Positions 1 through 7,154 of a stretch of DNA of 64,000 bases are shown piece after piece; position 1 is the first letter of the stretch, and each line of letters starts with the position of its first letter. The stretch lies in NCBI RefSeq assembly GCF_008119665.1, contig NZ_CP043046.1:1612001-1676000 (forward strand), given 5' to 3'. The notes beneath the pieces were generated by a model. It saw only the letters and a program-made list of their open reading frames with translations. It was not told the origin of the DNA and ran no database searches. Both the position numbers and the translations under genes were made by a program. Origin of the DNA: Pigmentiphaga aceris. GTDB lineage: Bacteria > Pseudomonadota > Gammaproteobacteria > Burkholderiales > Burkholderiaceae_B.

Positions 1-264
1 GTCGGCGACGATGCGCTGAATGTCGTCCGCGCTGGATACATCGGCCTCGACGGTGATGCATTCGCCACCTTCGCCTTCGATGATGCTGCGGGTTTCCTCG
101 GCGGCAGACAGCTTGCGATCGACGGCAACGATCTTGCCGCCAGCGCGTGCATACAGCACGGCAGCGGCCTTGCCGTTGCCCCAGCCTTCACCGACCGAGC
201 CTGCGCCCATCACGATGATGACCTTGCCTTCCATCGATTTGCCCAGTGGCAGATCCGTATTCAT
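1..264 (-). CDS. SDR family oxidoreductase, N-terminal part (cut by window edge)
   Basis: Reading leftwards from the ATG at 264, 88 codons stay open to the window edge. The protein begins MNTDLPLGKSMEGKVIIVMG and continues into GAGSVGEGWGNGKA, a glycine-rich dinucleotide-binding loop typical of short-chain dehydrogenases. An acidic residue ends the second strand (IVAVD) and an EADVSSADD segment corresponds to the usual D-V motif that holds the adenine. The catalytic Tyr/Lys lies outside the window. A GGAG ribosome site precedes the start. It is divergent from the TRAP transporter and has its own sigma-54-type promoter, so it probably belongs to the same catabolic island. The substrate cannot be told from this fragment. 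Confidence 0.85.
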   Translation of the reverse strand, partial: MNTDLPLGKSMEGKVIIVMGAGSVGEGWGNGKAAAVLYARAGGKIVAVDRKLSAAEETRSIIEGEGGECITVEADVSSADDIQRIVAD

Positions 265-341
265 AGCTGTGTATCTCCGGGTGAACGTGCGCCTTGTCCG
301 GCACGGCGTGCCTGGCGGGCGCTTTGTTGTGGGAGCGCTGA

Positions 342-357
342 TGCAGATTGCATGCCA
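342..357 (-). promoter_or_regulatory. Sigma-54 (-24/-12) promoter for the leftward SDR gene
   Basis: On the minus strand the sequence is TGGCATGCAATCTGCA. It has the -24 GG and -12 GC separated by exactly 10 bases, and matches TGGCA and TGCA of the RpoN consensus. A start site about 12 bases downstream would leave a leader of roughly 65-70 bases before the ATG at 264. It mirrors the promoter at 689-704. Confidence 0.65.
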
Positions 358-387
358 ATGGGTGCGACGGTGCATGCGCCAGAACAG

Positions 388-526
388 GCGACGGGGGGGC
401 GACAGCGGTGCGACACATTGGCGACATGAGCGCGACATGAGCACGACACTAAGGCGACATCAAGGCGACACCTGATGCGACAGGTGTCGCATCCCATTGT
501 CCCGGTTCACAGGCCGCGAAGCGACA
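388..526. repeat. Array of GCGACA half-sites spaced 11 bp apart (putative enhancer)
   Basis: GCGACA or one-mismatch versions start at 388, 399, 410, 421, 432, 443, 454 and 465, an exact 11-bp period. Further copies start at 477 and at 521 (44 bp, four periods, after 477). The units at 421 and 432 are identical over all 11 bases. The copy at 477 is followed by an inverted TGTCGC. The period places every copy on one face of the helix. The array lies between two divergent sigma-54 promoters, so binding by an enhancer-binding protein is the simplest reading; a decayed minisatellite is the alternative. Confidence 0.7.
475..492. promoter_or_regulatory. Palindromic operator ATGCGACA-GG-TGTCGCAT
   Basis: This is a perfect 8-bp inverted repeat around a GG spacer, built from the same GCGACA half-site as the adjacent array. 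Its centre is about 220 bp upstream of the rightward -12 element and about 140 bp from the leftward one. Both distances are normal for upstream activating sequences of sigma-54 activators. The Fis-type activator at 7155-8318 is the obvious candidate ligand (inference). Confidence 0.6.
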
Positions 527-688
527 GTGTCCGGCAACTGTCAAGCATGTTGACGTCACAGAGGTACCCAGGGGTGGCACCCCATGCGCCAGTCTCAGGG
601 TAGACACCTAATTCACCTGCCAAACCCGCGTGCTAGCTTACGCTCCGATGCCGCGACCCCCAGCAATGACCACGGTTTTACGCATCGA

Positions 689-704
689 TGGCATACATAT
701 TGCA
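689..704 (+). promoter_or_regulatory. Sigma-54 (-24/-12) promoter for the TRAP operon
   Basis: TGGCATACATATTGCA matches the RpoN consensus TGGCAC-N5-TTGCA at all but one defined base, with the invariant GG and GC ten bases apart. The predicted start site is near 715, about 50 bases before the ATG at 768. A weaker GG-N10-GC match at 575-590 is not preferred. Confidence 0.75.
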
Positions 705-767
705 ATTGCCACGTTGGGGCGGCCTCGCCCTTCATAGACGATAAGTCAGAGAGTCCAGGAGACCTGA

Positions 768-1787
768 ATGACGCAGACGCGACGCACCTTTCTCAAGACC
801 ATGAGCGTGGCTTCGGCCGCATTGGCCGGTGGCTTCTATACGACTCGCGCCAGCGCAGCCGCAGAATTCACCCTCAAGTACGCCAACAACCTGCCGCTCA
901 CCCACCCGATGAACGCACGGGCCAAGGAGATGGCCGAGGCGATCGCCAAGGAATCCAACGGCCGCGTTGAACTCCGCATCTACCCGACCAGCCAGCTGGG
1001 CAACGACACCGACACGCTGGGTCAGGTCCGTGCAGGCGCTGTCGACTTCTTCACGCTGTCGCCGCTGATCCTGGGCACGCTGGTTCCCGCCGCGCAGATC
1101 TCCGGCGTCGGCTTCGCGTTCAAGGACTACAAGCAGGTCTACAGCGCGCTGGACGGTGAACTCGGTGCCCACGTGCGCGCACAGATCGCCAAGACCTCGA
1201 TCTTCGCGTTCGAGAACATCTGGGACAACGGCTACCGCGTCACCACGACCAGCACCAAGCCGATCACCAAGCCCGAAGACTTCAAGGGCATGAAGCTGCG
1301 CGTGCCGCCGAGCCCGCTGTGGACCTCGATGTTCAAGGGCTTCGAAGCATCGCCTTCCAGCATCAACTTCGCCGAGACCTACTCTGCGCTGCAGACCAAG
1401 ATCGTGGAAGGCCAGGAAAATCCGATGGCCATCATCGAGACGGCCAAGATCTACGAAGTGCAGAAGTACCTGTCGATCACCAACCACATGTGGGACGGTT
1501 TCTGGTTCCTGGGCAACAAGAAGTCCTTCGAGCGCCTGCCGCAAGACCTGCAGGACATCGTTCGCAAGAACGTCAATGCCGCCGGCCTGAAGCAGCGCGA
1601 CGACGTCGCCAAGTTGAACGACAACCTGACCGAAACCCTGAAGGGCCACGGTCTGACCGTCAACACCGTGAATCCCGAACTGTTCCGCGACAAGCTGCGC
1701 AGCGCCGGGTTCTACGCCGAGTGGAAGAAAAAGTTCGGTGACGACGCTTGGGCCTTGCTGGAGAAGGTCACAGGAAAGCTGGAGTAA
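768..1787 (+). CDS. TRAP transporter periplasmic solute-binding protein (DctP type)
   Basis: This 339-residue protein is the extracytoplasmic receptor of a tripartite ATP-independent periplasmic transporter and would bind an organic acid before handing it to the membrane subunit. The N-terminus TRRTFLKTMS followed by a hydrophobic stretch and ASA is a Tat-type export signal, common in this subfamily. The mature part shows the DctP features: LKYANNLPLTHP near the start, a GAVDFFTLSPLIL segment, and a central FKGMKLRVPPSPLW with the arginine that usually salt-bridges the substrate carboxylate. AGGAGA precedes the ATG. The permease gene begins 2 bases after its stop, so the two are one operon. 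The ligand is unknown. Confidence 0.93.
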   Translation: MTQTRRTFLKTMSVASAALAGGFYTTRASAAAEFTLKYANNLPLTHPMNARAKEMAEAIAKESNGRVELRIYPTSQLGNDTDTLGQVRAGAVDFFTLSPLILGTLVPAAQISGVGFAFKDYKQVYSALDGELGAHVRAQIAKTSIFAFENIWDNGYRVTTTSTKPITKPEDFKGMKLRVPPSPLWTSMFKGFEASPSSINFAETYSALQTKIVEGQENPMAIIETAKIYEVQKYLSITNHMWDGFWFLGNKKSFERLPQDLQDIVRKNVNAAGLKQRDDVAKLNDNLTETLKGHGLTVNTVNPELFRDKLRSAGFYAEWKKKFGDDAWALLEKVTGKLE

Positions 1788-1789
1788 GC

Positions 1790-3667
1790 ATGCATTTGGA
1801 TTCGGATTTTCCAGTGATCGAGCGCGGCGGTCTCGTCCGCGGTTTCGTCACGTTCAATGACGCGGTGGTGCGCCTGGTTGGGTTCATCACGGTGATCTTG
1901 TTGGTGGTCGAGACGACCATTTTGTTGAGCGGCGTGATTTCGCGTTATGTGTTGCATGCGCCGCTCACCTGGTCCGACGAACTGGCGTCGATCTTGTTCA
2001 TCTGGCTCACGATGCTTGGTTCGGTGATCGCGCTGAACCGGGGTGAGCACATGCGTCTGACGGCCTTGATCGGCCGCCTGACGCCGGCAAAGCGGGTATG
2101 GTGCGAGACCCTCGGGTTGCTCCTCATCTTGTTGTTCCTCGTCATGGTGCTGATGCCTGCGGTGGAGCATGCCGAAGAACAGATGTTCATCACTACGCCG
2201 TCACTGGAGATTCCGGATGGCTTGCGCGCCGCGGCAATGCCTGTTGGCGTGGCGTTGATGTTGATGTCGGCAGTGGCTCAGCTGGCCCGCCGTTCCACGA
2301 TCAAGGACCTCGCCAGTTGCCTGGTGGTTGCGGTGCTGATCGGTGGTGCGTTGTGGCTGGCTGGCCCCTTGCTGATCGGCATGGGCAACTTCAACCTGGT
2401 GATCTTCTTCGTGCTGCTGATTGGCGCGGGGATCGCCGTGGGCATCCCGATCGCATTCGCGTTCGGGGTGGCGACGATGGCCTATATCGAAATCATCACG
2501 CACGCGCCGATGCTCATCGTCGTGACGCGGATGGATGAAGGCATGTCGCACATCGTGTTGCTGGCGGTGCCGCTGTTCATCATGCTGGGTGCCTTGCTGC
2601 AATTGAGCGGCCTGGCACGCACGCTGATCGACTTCATGGCCTCGCTGCTGGGCCACGTGCGTGGTGGTCTGCAATACGTGTTGTTGGGTGCGATGTTCCT
2701 GGTGTCCGGCATTTCCGGTTCCAAGGTGGCCGACATGGCTGCCGTGGCGCCGGCGCTGTTCCCTGAGATGAAGAAGCGCGGCCAGAAGCCCGAAGAGCTG
2801 GCCGCGTTGCTGTCGACGACCGGTGCGATGACCGAAACGATTCCGCCTAGCCTGGTGTTGATCACCATTGGCGCGGTGTGCAGCGTCTCGATCACCTCGC
2901 TGTTCATCGGCGGCCTGATGCCCGCCGTGGTCTGCACGATCGCCATCGGTATCGTCTGCTGGTTCCGTGCTCGCAAGGAAAACCTGCCCACGCAAGTGCG
3001 CGCCCCGATGGCCGTGGTGGTCAAGACCCTGCTGATCGCGATGCCCGCGCTGATTCTGCCGGTGCTGATCCGCCTGTCGGTGATCGAAGGTGTAGCAACG
3101 GCAACCGAGGTGTCCACCATCGGTATCGCCTACACCATCGTGGTCGGCCTGATCATGCACATCTTCCAGCGTCACATCGACTTCCGTCGTGTGTACCCGA
3201 TGCTGGTCGATACGGCGGCGCTGTCCGGTTCCATTTTGCTGATCATCGGCATGGCAACTGCCATGGCCTGGGCGCTGACGCAGTCTGGCTTCTCGGCCAA
3301 GCTGGTGTCGACCATGATCCAGATCTCTGGCGGCCCCTTCGGCTTCCTGCTGATCACGATCGTGCTGTTCGCCATCCTGGGTAGTGTGCTGGAAGGCATC
3401 CCGGCAATCGTGCTGTTCGGACCGCTGTTGTTCCCGGTTGCTCGTGCGCTGGGTATCGACGACGTGCACTACTCGATGGTCGTGATTCTGGCCATGGGTC
3501 TGGGTCTGTTCGCACCGCCGCTCGGGGTTGGTTTCTATGCAGCTTGCGCCATCAGCAAGGTGTCGCCAGACCAGGTGTTCCACCGGGTGTGGGGTTACCT
3601 CGGCGTGCTGTTGATTGCATTGCTGATCGTTGCAGCGGTGCCGTGGATTTCCACCGGCTTCCTCTGA
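1790..3667 (+). CDS. TRAP transporter fused permease (DctQ-DctM)
   Basis: This 625-residue membrane protein joins both TRAP permease parts in one chain. Residues about 15-185 have four hydrophobic helices of the small DctQ subunit, with the WSDELASILFIWLTMLGSV motif. From about residue 200 the large DctM subunit follows, with many membrane segments and characteristic GSKVADMAAV, ETIPPSLVLITIG and FGPLLFPVAR stretches. It works as a sodium-coupled secondary transporter with the preceding binding protein. I place the start at the ATG at 1790, which has a GGAG site in the preceding gene; the longer reading from 1748 overlaps that gene. A strong hairpin follows the stop. Confidence 0.93.
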   Translation: MHLDSDFPVIERGGLVRGFVTFNDAVVRLVGFITVILLVVETTILLSGVISRYVLHAPLTWSDELASILFIWLTMLGSVIALNRGEHMRLTALIGRLTPAKRVWCETLGLLLILLFLVMVLMPAVEHAEEQMFITTPSLEIPDGLRAAAMPVGVALMLMSAVAQLARRSTIKDLASCLVVAVLIGGALWLAGPLLIGMGNFNLVIFFVLLIGAGIAVGIPIAFAFGVATMAYIEIITHAPMLIVVTRMDEGMSHIVLLAVPLFIMLGALLQLSGLARTLIDFMASLLGHVRGGLQYVLLGAMFLVSGISGSKVADMAAVAPALFPEMKKRGQKPEELAALLSTTGAMTETIPPSLVLITIGAVCSVSITSLFIGGLMPAVVCTIAIGIVCWFRARKENLPTQVRAPMAVVVKTLLIAMPALILPVLIRLSVIEGVATATEVSTIGIAYTIVVGLIMHIFQRHIDFRRVYPMLVDTAALSGSILLIIGMATAMAWALTQSGFSAKLVSTMIQISGGPFGFLLITIVLFAILGSVLEGIPAIVLFGPLLFPVARALGIDDVHYSMVVILAMGLGLFAPPLGVGFYAACAISKVSPDQVFHRVWGYLGVLLIALLIVAAVPWISTGFL

Positions 3668-3700
3668 TTCCGATCGTTCCATGATTTAACGCGTGTCCTT

Positions 3701-3730
3701 CCGGGCGCAGGGTCCTGACCTTGCGCCCGG
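3701..3730 (+). terminator. Intercistronic hairpin after the TRAP permease
   Basis: CCGGGCGCA pairs with TGCGCCCGG, and an inner GGTC/GACC pair surrounds a CT loop; the whole 30 bases is a near-perfect palindrome. No T tract follows, so it may stabilise the upstream message or weaken read-through into the SDR gene rather than fully terminate. Confidence 0.5.
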
Positions 3731-3795
3731 TTGCCATCGGCCGTCCCGAGCCAGGCAAGGCGACGCTTAGTGCAAGGCTAAACAAGGCTACAAAC

Positions 3796-4596
3796 ATGAA
3801 TTCTCCTGCCACGAACTCCTCTTCATTTTCTGAGCCCACTTCCCAGCAACGTGTCGCATTGGTGACGGGCGGCGCTGTCGGCCTGGGTGCCGCGATTTCC
3901 AAGCGTCTGGCGCGTGACGGTTTCACTGTGCTGGTGGCTGACATTGATGACAAGGCTGCGGATGCAACGGCGGCCGAGATCATTGCTGCGCAGGGACAGG
4001 CTTCGTCGCTGCATATGGACGTGGGGTCGGCGGAGTCGATCGCTGAGGCGTTTGCCGAGATCACCGAGCGTTATGGCCGTTGCGATGTGCTGGTGAACAA
4101 TGCGGGCATTTCGAACATTACGGCGTTCCTGGATGTTGATCTGGATCGCTGGAACCGTACGATGCAGATCAATGTGACGGGTACCCTGTTGTGCTCGCAG
4201 CATGCGGCGCGTTTGATGCGTACGCGTAGCTGGGGTCGCATCATCAATATTTCGTCGATCAGTGGCATTCGTGCGGGTGCGGGTCGTACATCGTATGGGA
4301 CGTCGAAGGCGGCGGCGATTGGTCTGACGAAGCAGATGGCGATTGAGTTGGCTCAGTATGGGATTACGGCGAACAGTGTGGCGCCGGGTCCGGTGGATAC
4401 GCCGATGACGCGTGAGTTGCATTCGGACAAGACGCGTGAGAGCTATGTGCGCGGTATTCCGGCGAAGCGTTATGCGACGCCTGAGGAGATCGCGGGTGCG
4501 GTGGCGTATTTCACGACGGATGATGCGGCTTATGTGAATGGCCACGTGCTGCCGGTGGATGGCGGTTTCGTTGCTGCGGGCTTGCTGGAAATCTGA
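3796..4596 (+). CDS. SDR family oxidoreductase (3-oxoacyl-ACP reductase-like)
   Basis: This 266-residue cytoplasmic NAD(P)-dependent dehydrogenase is complete. It has the cofactor loop TGGAVGLGAAIS, the NNAG motif, a catalytic serine in ISSISG and the YGTSK active-site pair, then a PGPVDTPM loop and a C-terminal PVDGGF that forms the usual tetramer end. The start is the ATG at 3796; an upstream TTG frame at 3721 falls inside the hairpin and has no family similarity. It probably oxidises or reduces a hydroxy/oxo intermediate of the compound taken up by the TRAP system (inference). Codon use in its last 400 bases is noticeably poor in C-ending codons. A terminator follows at 4625. Confidence 0.9.
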   Translation: MNSPATNSSSFSEPTSQQRVALVTGGAVGLGAAISKRLARDGFTVLVADIDDKAADATAAEIIAAQGQASSLHMDVGSAESIAEAFAEITERYGRCDVLVNNAGISNITAFLDVDLDRWNRTMQINVTGTLLCSQHAARLMRTRSWGRIINISSISGIRAGAGRTSYGTSKAAAIGLTKQMAIELAQYGITANSVAPGPVDTPMTRELHSDKTRESYVRGIPAKRYATPEEIAGAVAYFTTDDAAYVNGHVLPVDGGFVAAGLLEI

Positions 4597-4624
4597 TCGT
4601 CGGTTTTTGACGATTTGGCCTGGG

Positions 4625-4652
4625 GCGGATTCGAGAGAGTCCGCTTTTTTTT
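4625..4652 (+). terminator. Rho-independent terminator of the SDR gene
   Basis: GCGGATTC and GAGTCCGC form an 8-bp stem (one G-T pair) around a four-base loop and are followed by eight Ts. Confidence 0.85.
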
Positions 4653-4761
4653 ATGGGGTGGTGTGTACGTGTTTTTGCCAGTCGGGCGTAGCTCGGAATC
4701 GGTTTGTCTCTGGTTGGCAGATTGCTATTATTTGTATCGGTGTGTCGTGCTTTAGTCAGTC

Positions 4762-4863
4762 GTGGGTGGCGGGGGCGCGTCGCCTGCCCCGCTGGACCTA
4801 CGCGTCGGGTCTCCCGCCCTCCACGTCGTCCAGAAGGGCATGCGCCACGCCCCCGCCACCCAC
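4762..4863. repeat. Palindromic tip unit 1-left
   Basis: The unit begins GTGGGTGGCGGGGGC and ends with its exact complement GCCCCCGCCACCCAC, a perfect 15-bp stem. Inside, CTGGAC pairs with GTCCAG. It is one of four copies in the window. Confidence 0.75.
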
Positions 4864-5812
4864 GCCTTCAAAGCGGCTTGGTTAAAAGCAGATCCCGCCT
4901 TTGGGCGATCTGCAATTTTCTTGCTGCTTGGTGCTGGATGCGGTTCTCGGCATTCTGTGGCCACCATTCTTGAGCACCATGCGGCTGGCCCTGGGGATTG
5001 GCTGCCCAGGTCGCCACGAAGCAACTCAGCGGCTCACGTTTCAGGCCGTATATCAGTGGCCTTTCGCAGCAGCGCCACTCGACAAGGTTGCGCTCCTGCT
5101 CAGTGGTGGGGTGACTTGGAAGCGGGTGGCCGCGCACCAGGTAATGCGACGAGAAGGCGGGGCGTCGACGATCTGTGCTTTTCAGGTTTTGTCGTAATCG
5201 GGCGAGCGGCGGCTTGAGTATGGGCGTGTCCTGACGGACACGTATTTGGCTGCGAATTGCTGCTGGCAGAACGTCGTGACAGGCCCGTTCGCCATCCTCT
5301 TCGGCAAGCGTTTCACTGGCAAGAACGAGTGAACAACCCGTTTCCAACACGCCTCGCCCACAAAACTCTGACACGTCCTCAGCAATGGGTCCTTCTCGTT
5401 CGATTGCCACCATGCCTTGCCGGCCAAGCGCGTTCGTCAATTTCATGTGAGCGATCAACGTCCACATTCAGCTTTCAACTTCCACATTCAGCCGCCAGCA
5501 CCGCGCTTGCCGCGATTTTTCTCCGCAAGCCATAACCGTGCGGCCACCCGCTTCGGTGTCACCCCACCACCAAGCAGACGCGCAAATTTCCTTGAGTGGA
5601 AGTGCCGTAAAAGGCCACTGATATACGGCCAGAGCCGCGAGCCGTTGACTCGCTTCGTGGCGACCTGGTCAGCCAAGTCCCCGACTCCGGCCGGGCAGTA
5701 ATCAAGGATTGCTGACGCCAATACGGGGGAGCCGCGTACAGCACTCGAACAGCCAGCAGAACGGCATACGTCCAAAGGCGGGATCTGCTTTTAACCAAAT
5801 GATTTTGAAGGC

Positions 5813-5915
5813 GTGGGTGGCGGGGGGCGGGGCGAATGCCCTTCTGGACGACGTGGAGGGCGGGAGTCCCGACGCGTAGGTCCAGCGGGGCAGGCGACGC
5901 GCCCCCGCCACCCAC
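5813..5915. repeat. Palindromic tip unit 1-right
   Basis: Inverted copy of the unit at 4762-4863. It has one extra G in the inner arm, which gives 103 instead of 102 bases. Confidence 0.7.
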
Positions 5916-5997
5916 GACTGGCAAAAGCACGAACACACCGATATCCATAAGCGAATCACCGGTTCCAAATACGCATGCCAGCCGCACAACAGAAAAC

Positions 5998-6930
5998 CTA
6001 TTCTGGCTCAACCTCTGAGGGCACAGAAACCACCGCCATCTCACCCTGAAGTTCCAGATAATCCCGCGCCGTCTGCGCAAAGGTATTCACGCACGGATTC
6101 AGATTGTCGCGGTTCCAGATTACTGCCACTTCCAACATCGGCGCATCCTGCAAAGGGATAAATACCGCCGTCGATAACCGCATATTGCGCATCGAATTTG
6201 GTACCAACGCGACCCCCAGCCCCTCGCCAGCCAGATTCACAATCGTCTGCTGCAAATTAGTTTCCAGCCGAATCCGAGGCTTGAACCCCCGCGACAGACA
6301 GAAATTGATCGTCAGGTCGTAATACACCGGGGCCACATGACGAGGAATCGTCAGAAAAGCCTCCGTCGCCAAATCCGTGATCGACAGCGAACGACGCTTG
6401 GCCAACGGGTGATTGCGCGCCAGTACCGCCACCAGCGGCTCGCGGAAAATGGTTGCCGTCTCCAGACCCCGACAATCCTCTGGCCGATACATTACCCCGA
6501 TATCAATGGCCGAGGTTCGCACCATATCGGCCTGAATATCCGGCACGATTTCAGTCAGCTTCACATCCACATCGGGATAACGCGACAGATACTGCGTGGT
6601 CAGCGTTGGCAGCACGTTATACGCCGCTGACATCATGAAACCCACCGACAAGGTCCCCACCTGGCCCTGCGCCGCCGCCAAGGCATTGCGCTGCGCCTGC
6701 TCCAGCATGCTGAAGATTTTCTCGGTATCTGCGTAGAAACGTTCGCCGGCATTCGTCAGTTGCACGCTGCGGCGGGTGCGCTTGAACAAGGCCACGCCCA
6801 GCTTCTGTTCCAGCAACGCAATCTGGCGCGAAAGAGGAGGCTGTGAAATGTGCAGCTGCTGGGCCGCGCGGCCGAAATGCAGGGTTTCAGCGAGCGTCCG
6901 GAAGTACTGGATATGGCGCAGCTCGATCAA
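5998..6930 (-). CDS. LysR family transcriptional regulator
   Basis: The 310-residue protein has the LysR layout: a winged helix at residues 1-60 (MIELRHIQYFRTLAETLHFGRAA... with the ISQPPLSRQIALLE recognition helix) and a type 2 periplasmic-binding-like effector domain from about residue 90. The sequence resembles the BenM/CatM group, which senses aromatic or related acids; this is a family-level impression. Translation starts at TTG (6930) after AGGGAAAG, since no in-frame ATG occurs until well past the helix. It is divergent from the sigma-54 activator gene, and a T-N11-A palindrome lies between them, so it probably controls itself and the activator-thiolase-synthetase operon. Confidence 0.92.
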   Translation of the reverse strand: MIELRHIQYFRTLAETLHFGRAAQQLHISQPPLSRQIALLEQKLGVALFKRTRRSVQLTNAGERFYADTEKIFSMLEQAQRNALAAAQGQVGTLSVGFMMSAAYNVLPTLTTQYLSRYPDVDVKLTEIVPDIQADMVRTSAIDIGVMYRPEDCRGLETATIFREPLVAVLARNHPLAKRRSLSITDLATEAFLTIPRHVAPVYYDLTINFCLSRGFKPRIRLETNLQQTIVNLAGEGLGVALVPNSMRNMRLSTAVFIPLQDAPMLEVAVIWNRDNLNPCVNTFAQTARDYLELQGEMAVVSVPSEVEPE

Positions 6931-6998
6931 GGACTTTCCCTAGGTAACAGACCACAAGCAAAAAAATGCTGCGGTGCAAAGCCGCGTGGTTGCTGATC

Positions 6999-7013
6999 AT
7001 ACCTTTTAGGTAT
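6999..7013. promoter_or_regulatory. Probable LysR operator ATACCT-TTT-AGGTAT
   Basis: This perfect 6-bp inverted repeat with a 3-base spacer contains the T-N11-A signature (T7000, A7012) of LysR-type binding sites. It lies about 70 bp upstream of the LysR start and 140 bp upstream of the divergent activator gene. Confidence 0.65.
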
Positions 7014-7154
7014 CACAGGAGTGCCGGCCTTGTATTGGATGTTATCAAACAATCAGCGCAGCATCCGCTTGCCGATCACCCGTAACGCGCTACTGCCATG
7101 CGGGTGTGTGAACCGCAAGTAGGGTCGGCAGAATAATCGTTACGGAGAGTCATC

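Larger units (their letters stand above)
4739..5940. repeat. Inverted-repeat element, copy 1 (about 1.2 kb)
   Basis: The two ends, CGGTGTGT at 4739 and ACACACCG at 5940, are inverted. The outer 400-450 bp on each side form imperfect inverted arms, for example the shared block GGTCGCCACGAAGC near 5011 and its complement near 5655. Each arm is tipped by a 102-103-bp palindromic unit (4762-4863 and 5813-5915). The middle (about 5225-5500) is unique to the element and matches copy 2 at 11241-12500 in the same orientation, but lacks about 70 bp that copy 2 has near 11795-11865. No intact transposase was found. The open frames inside (for example 5417-5701) look like remnants or chance. Confidence 0.75.

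Noticed and set aside
388..526. CRISPR-like array from regularly spaced GCGACA
   Set aside because: The 11-bp period is far too short for repeat-spacer units, and there are no cas genes; the helical phase points to protein binding.
575..590. TGGCACCCCATGCGCC as a sigma-54 promoter for the TRAP operon
   Set aside because: The GG and GC spacing fits, but the -12 part lacks TT before GC, while 689-704 is a far better match closer to the gene.
2201..3682. 493-codon open frame on the minus strand
   Set aside because: It is antisense to the TRAP permease; the translation is Gln/His/Arg-rich shadow sequence typical of high-GC third positions.
4762..5217. Glycine/proline-rich 151-codon frame at the left end of repeat element 1
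   Set aside because: Its first third is the palindromic tip, and the same DNA occurs inverted at the other end; this is repeat sequence read as protein.
5417..5701. 94-codon frame inside repeat element 1
   Set aside because: The matching frame in element 2 is stopped early and no intact homologue is recognisable, so I treat it as a remnant.
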